Of a stretch of DNA of 11,579 nt, positions 11,393 to 11,579 are shown in pieces. The position numbers and the translations under genes are program-made. The stretch's first letter is position 1, and every line of letters starts with the position of its first letter. This DNA is from Candidatus Kerfeldbacteria bacterium. GTDB lineage: Bacteria > Patescibacteriota > Patescibacteriia > Veblenbacterales > UBA10138. Below the pieces are notes generated by a model. It ran no database searches. It was given only the letters and a program-made list of their open reading frames with translations, and was not told the origin of the DNA. The stretch lies in NCBI GenBank assembly GCA_016234305.1, contig JACRFM010000043.1, positions 1 to 11,579 of the forward strand, given 5' to 3'.

Positions 11393-11579
11393 ATGAATGT
11401 ATTACAGTACAGTGTTAATTTATTTCACTGGTATGACGCCCTCAGACCTTCCCGCTGTCCAACGGGACGCGCTAGCCAACTGCGCCAATCCCCGATGAAT
11501 GTATTACAGTACAGTGTTAATTTATTTCACTGGTATGACGCCCTCAGACCTTCCCGCTGTCCAACGGGACGCGCTAGCC
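11366..11579 (-). repeat. 102-bp tandem repeat built on the tRNA-Pro 5' half (continues past the window)
   Basis: 11366-11467 and 11468-11569 are identical as read, and 11570-11579 starts a third unit. On the minus strand each unit holds the tRNA-Pro acceptor 5' strand and D arm (CGGGGATTGGCGCAGTT...), preceded by its AT-rich leader (with TGTAATAC, a possible -10) and followed by the hairpin TCCCGTTGGACAGCGGGA instead of the anticodon arm. Only the copy nearest the left is completed into a real tRNA. Confidence 0.9.

Noticed and set aside
11366..11579. CRISPR-like array at the right end
   Set aside because: Units are 102 bp and identical throughout, with no variable spacers, and each contains a tRNA 5' half.

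Overview
The window looks like a piece of a small, reduced bacterial genome, most plausibly a Candidate Phyla Radiation (Patescibacteria) organism. This is inferred from style only: several promoters sit so close to the ATG that the mRNAs would be leaderless, genes are tightly packed with overlapping stops and starts, Shine-Dalgarno sequences are mostly missing, and TrmB, DUF1003 and flippase genes of the CPR type are present. No marker gene here fixes the lineage. TGA is used as a normal stop in the copper operon, so genetic code 11 is likely rather than the TGA=Gly code of Gracilibacteria/Absconditabacteria.

Layout. 1-474 (minus): tRNA-Ser(CGA), an XRE-type HTH gene whose start is obscure, and the beginning of an exported protein. 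559-4683: a copper-handling island on the plus strand. A CsoR-family repressor is driven by a promoter with a CsoR-like operator in its spacer, followed by a Cu+ P1B-ATPase, an HMA-domain/DsbD_2-like membrane protein and a membrane-anchored cupredoxin. The island is bounded on both sides by perfect 36-bp palindromes. 4712-6445 (minus): an alkyltransferase-like DNA-repair protein and an oligosaccharide flippase. 6510-9145: an accessory segment with a membrane/SPFH-like gene pair, a GTP cyclohydrolase II-like gene and a divergent TrmB-family regulator. The last two are broken by single-base homopolymer indels.

9146-11579: a tRNA-rich, repeat-rich segment. Intact tRNA-Gly(UCC), tRNA-Phe(GAA) and tRNA-Pro(UGG) are each accompanied by broken, truncated or chimeric copies of themselves, and two small membrane-protein genes (DUF1003 with a heptad-repeat coiled coil; a 4-TM SMR/DMT-like protein) lie between them. 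The right end is a 102-bp tandem repeat made of the tRNA-Pro 5' half plus its upstream region. A short TCCCG-N8-CGGGA palindrome recurs in these tRNA-like units and again at the 5' end of the XRE gene.

How the genes fit together: the clearest system is copper detoxification. The regulator senses metal, CopA exports Cu+, and the HMA-DsbD_2 and cupredoxin pair probably passes or sequesters copper at the outer face of the membrane. The most unusual material is the tRNA-fragment/palindrome landscape on the right and the palindrome pair around the copper island.
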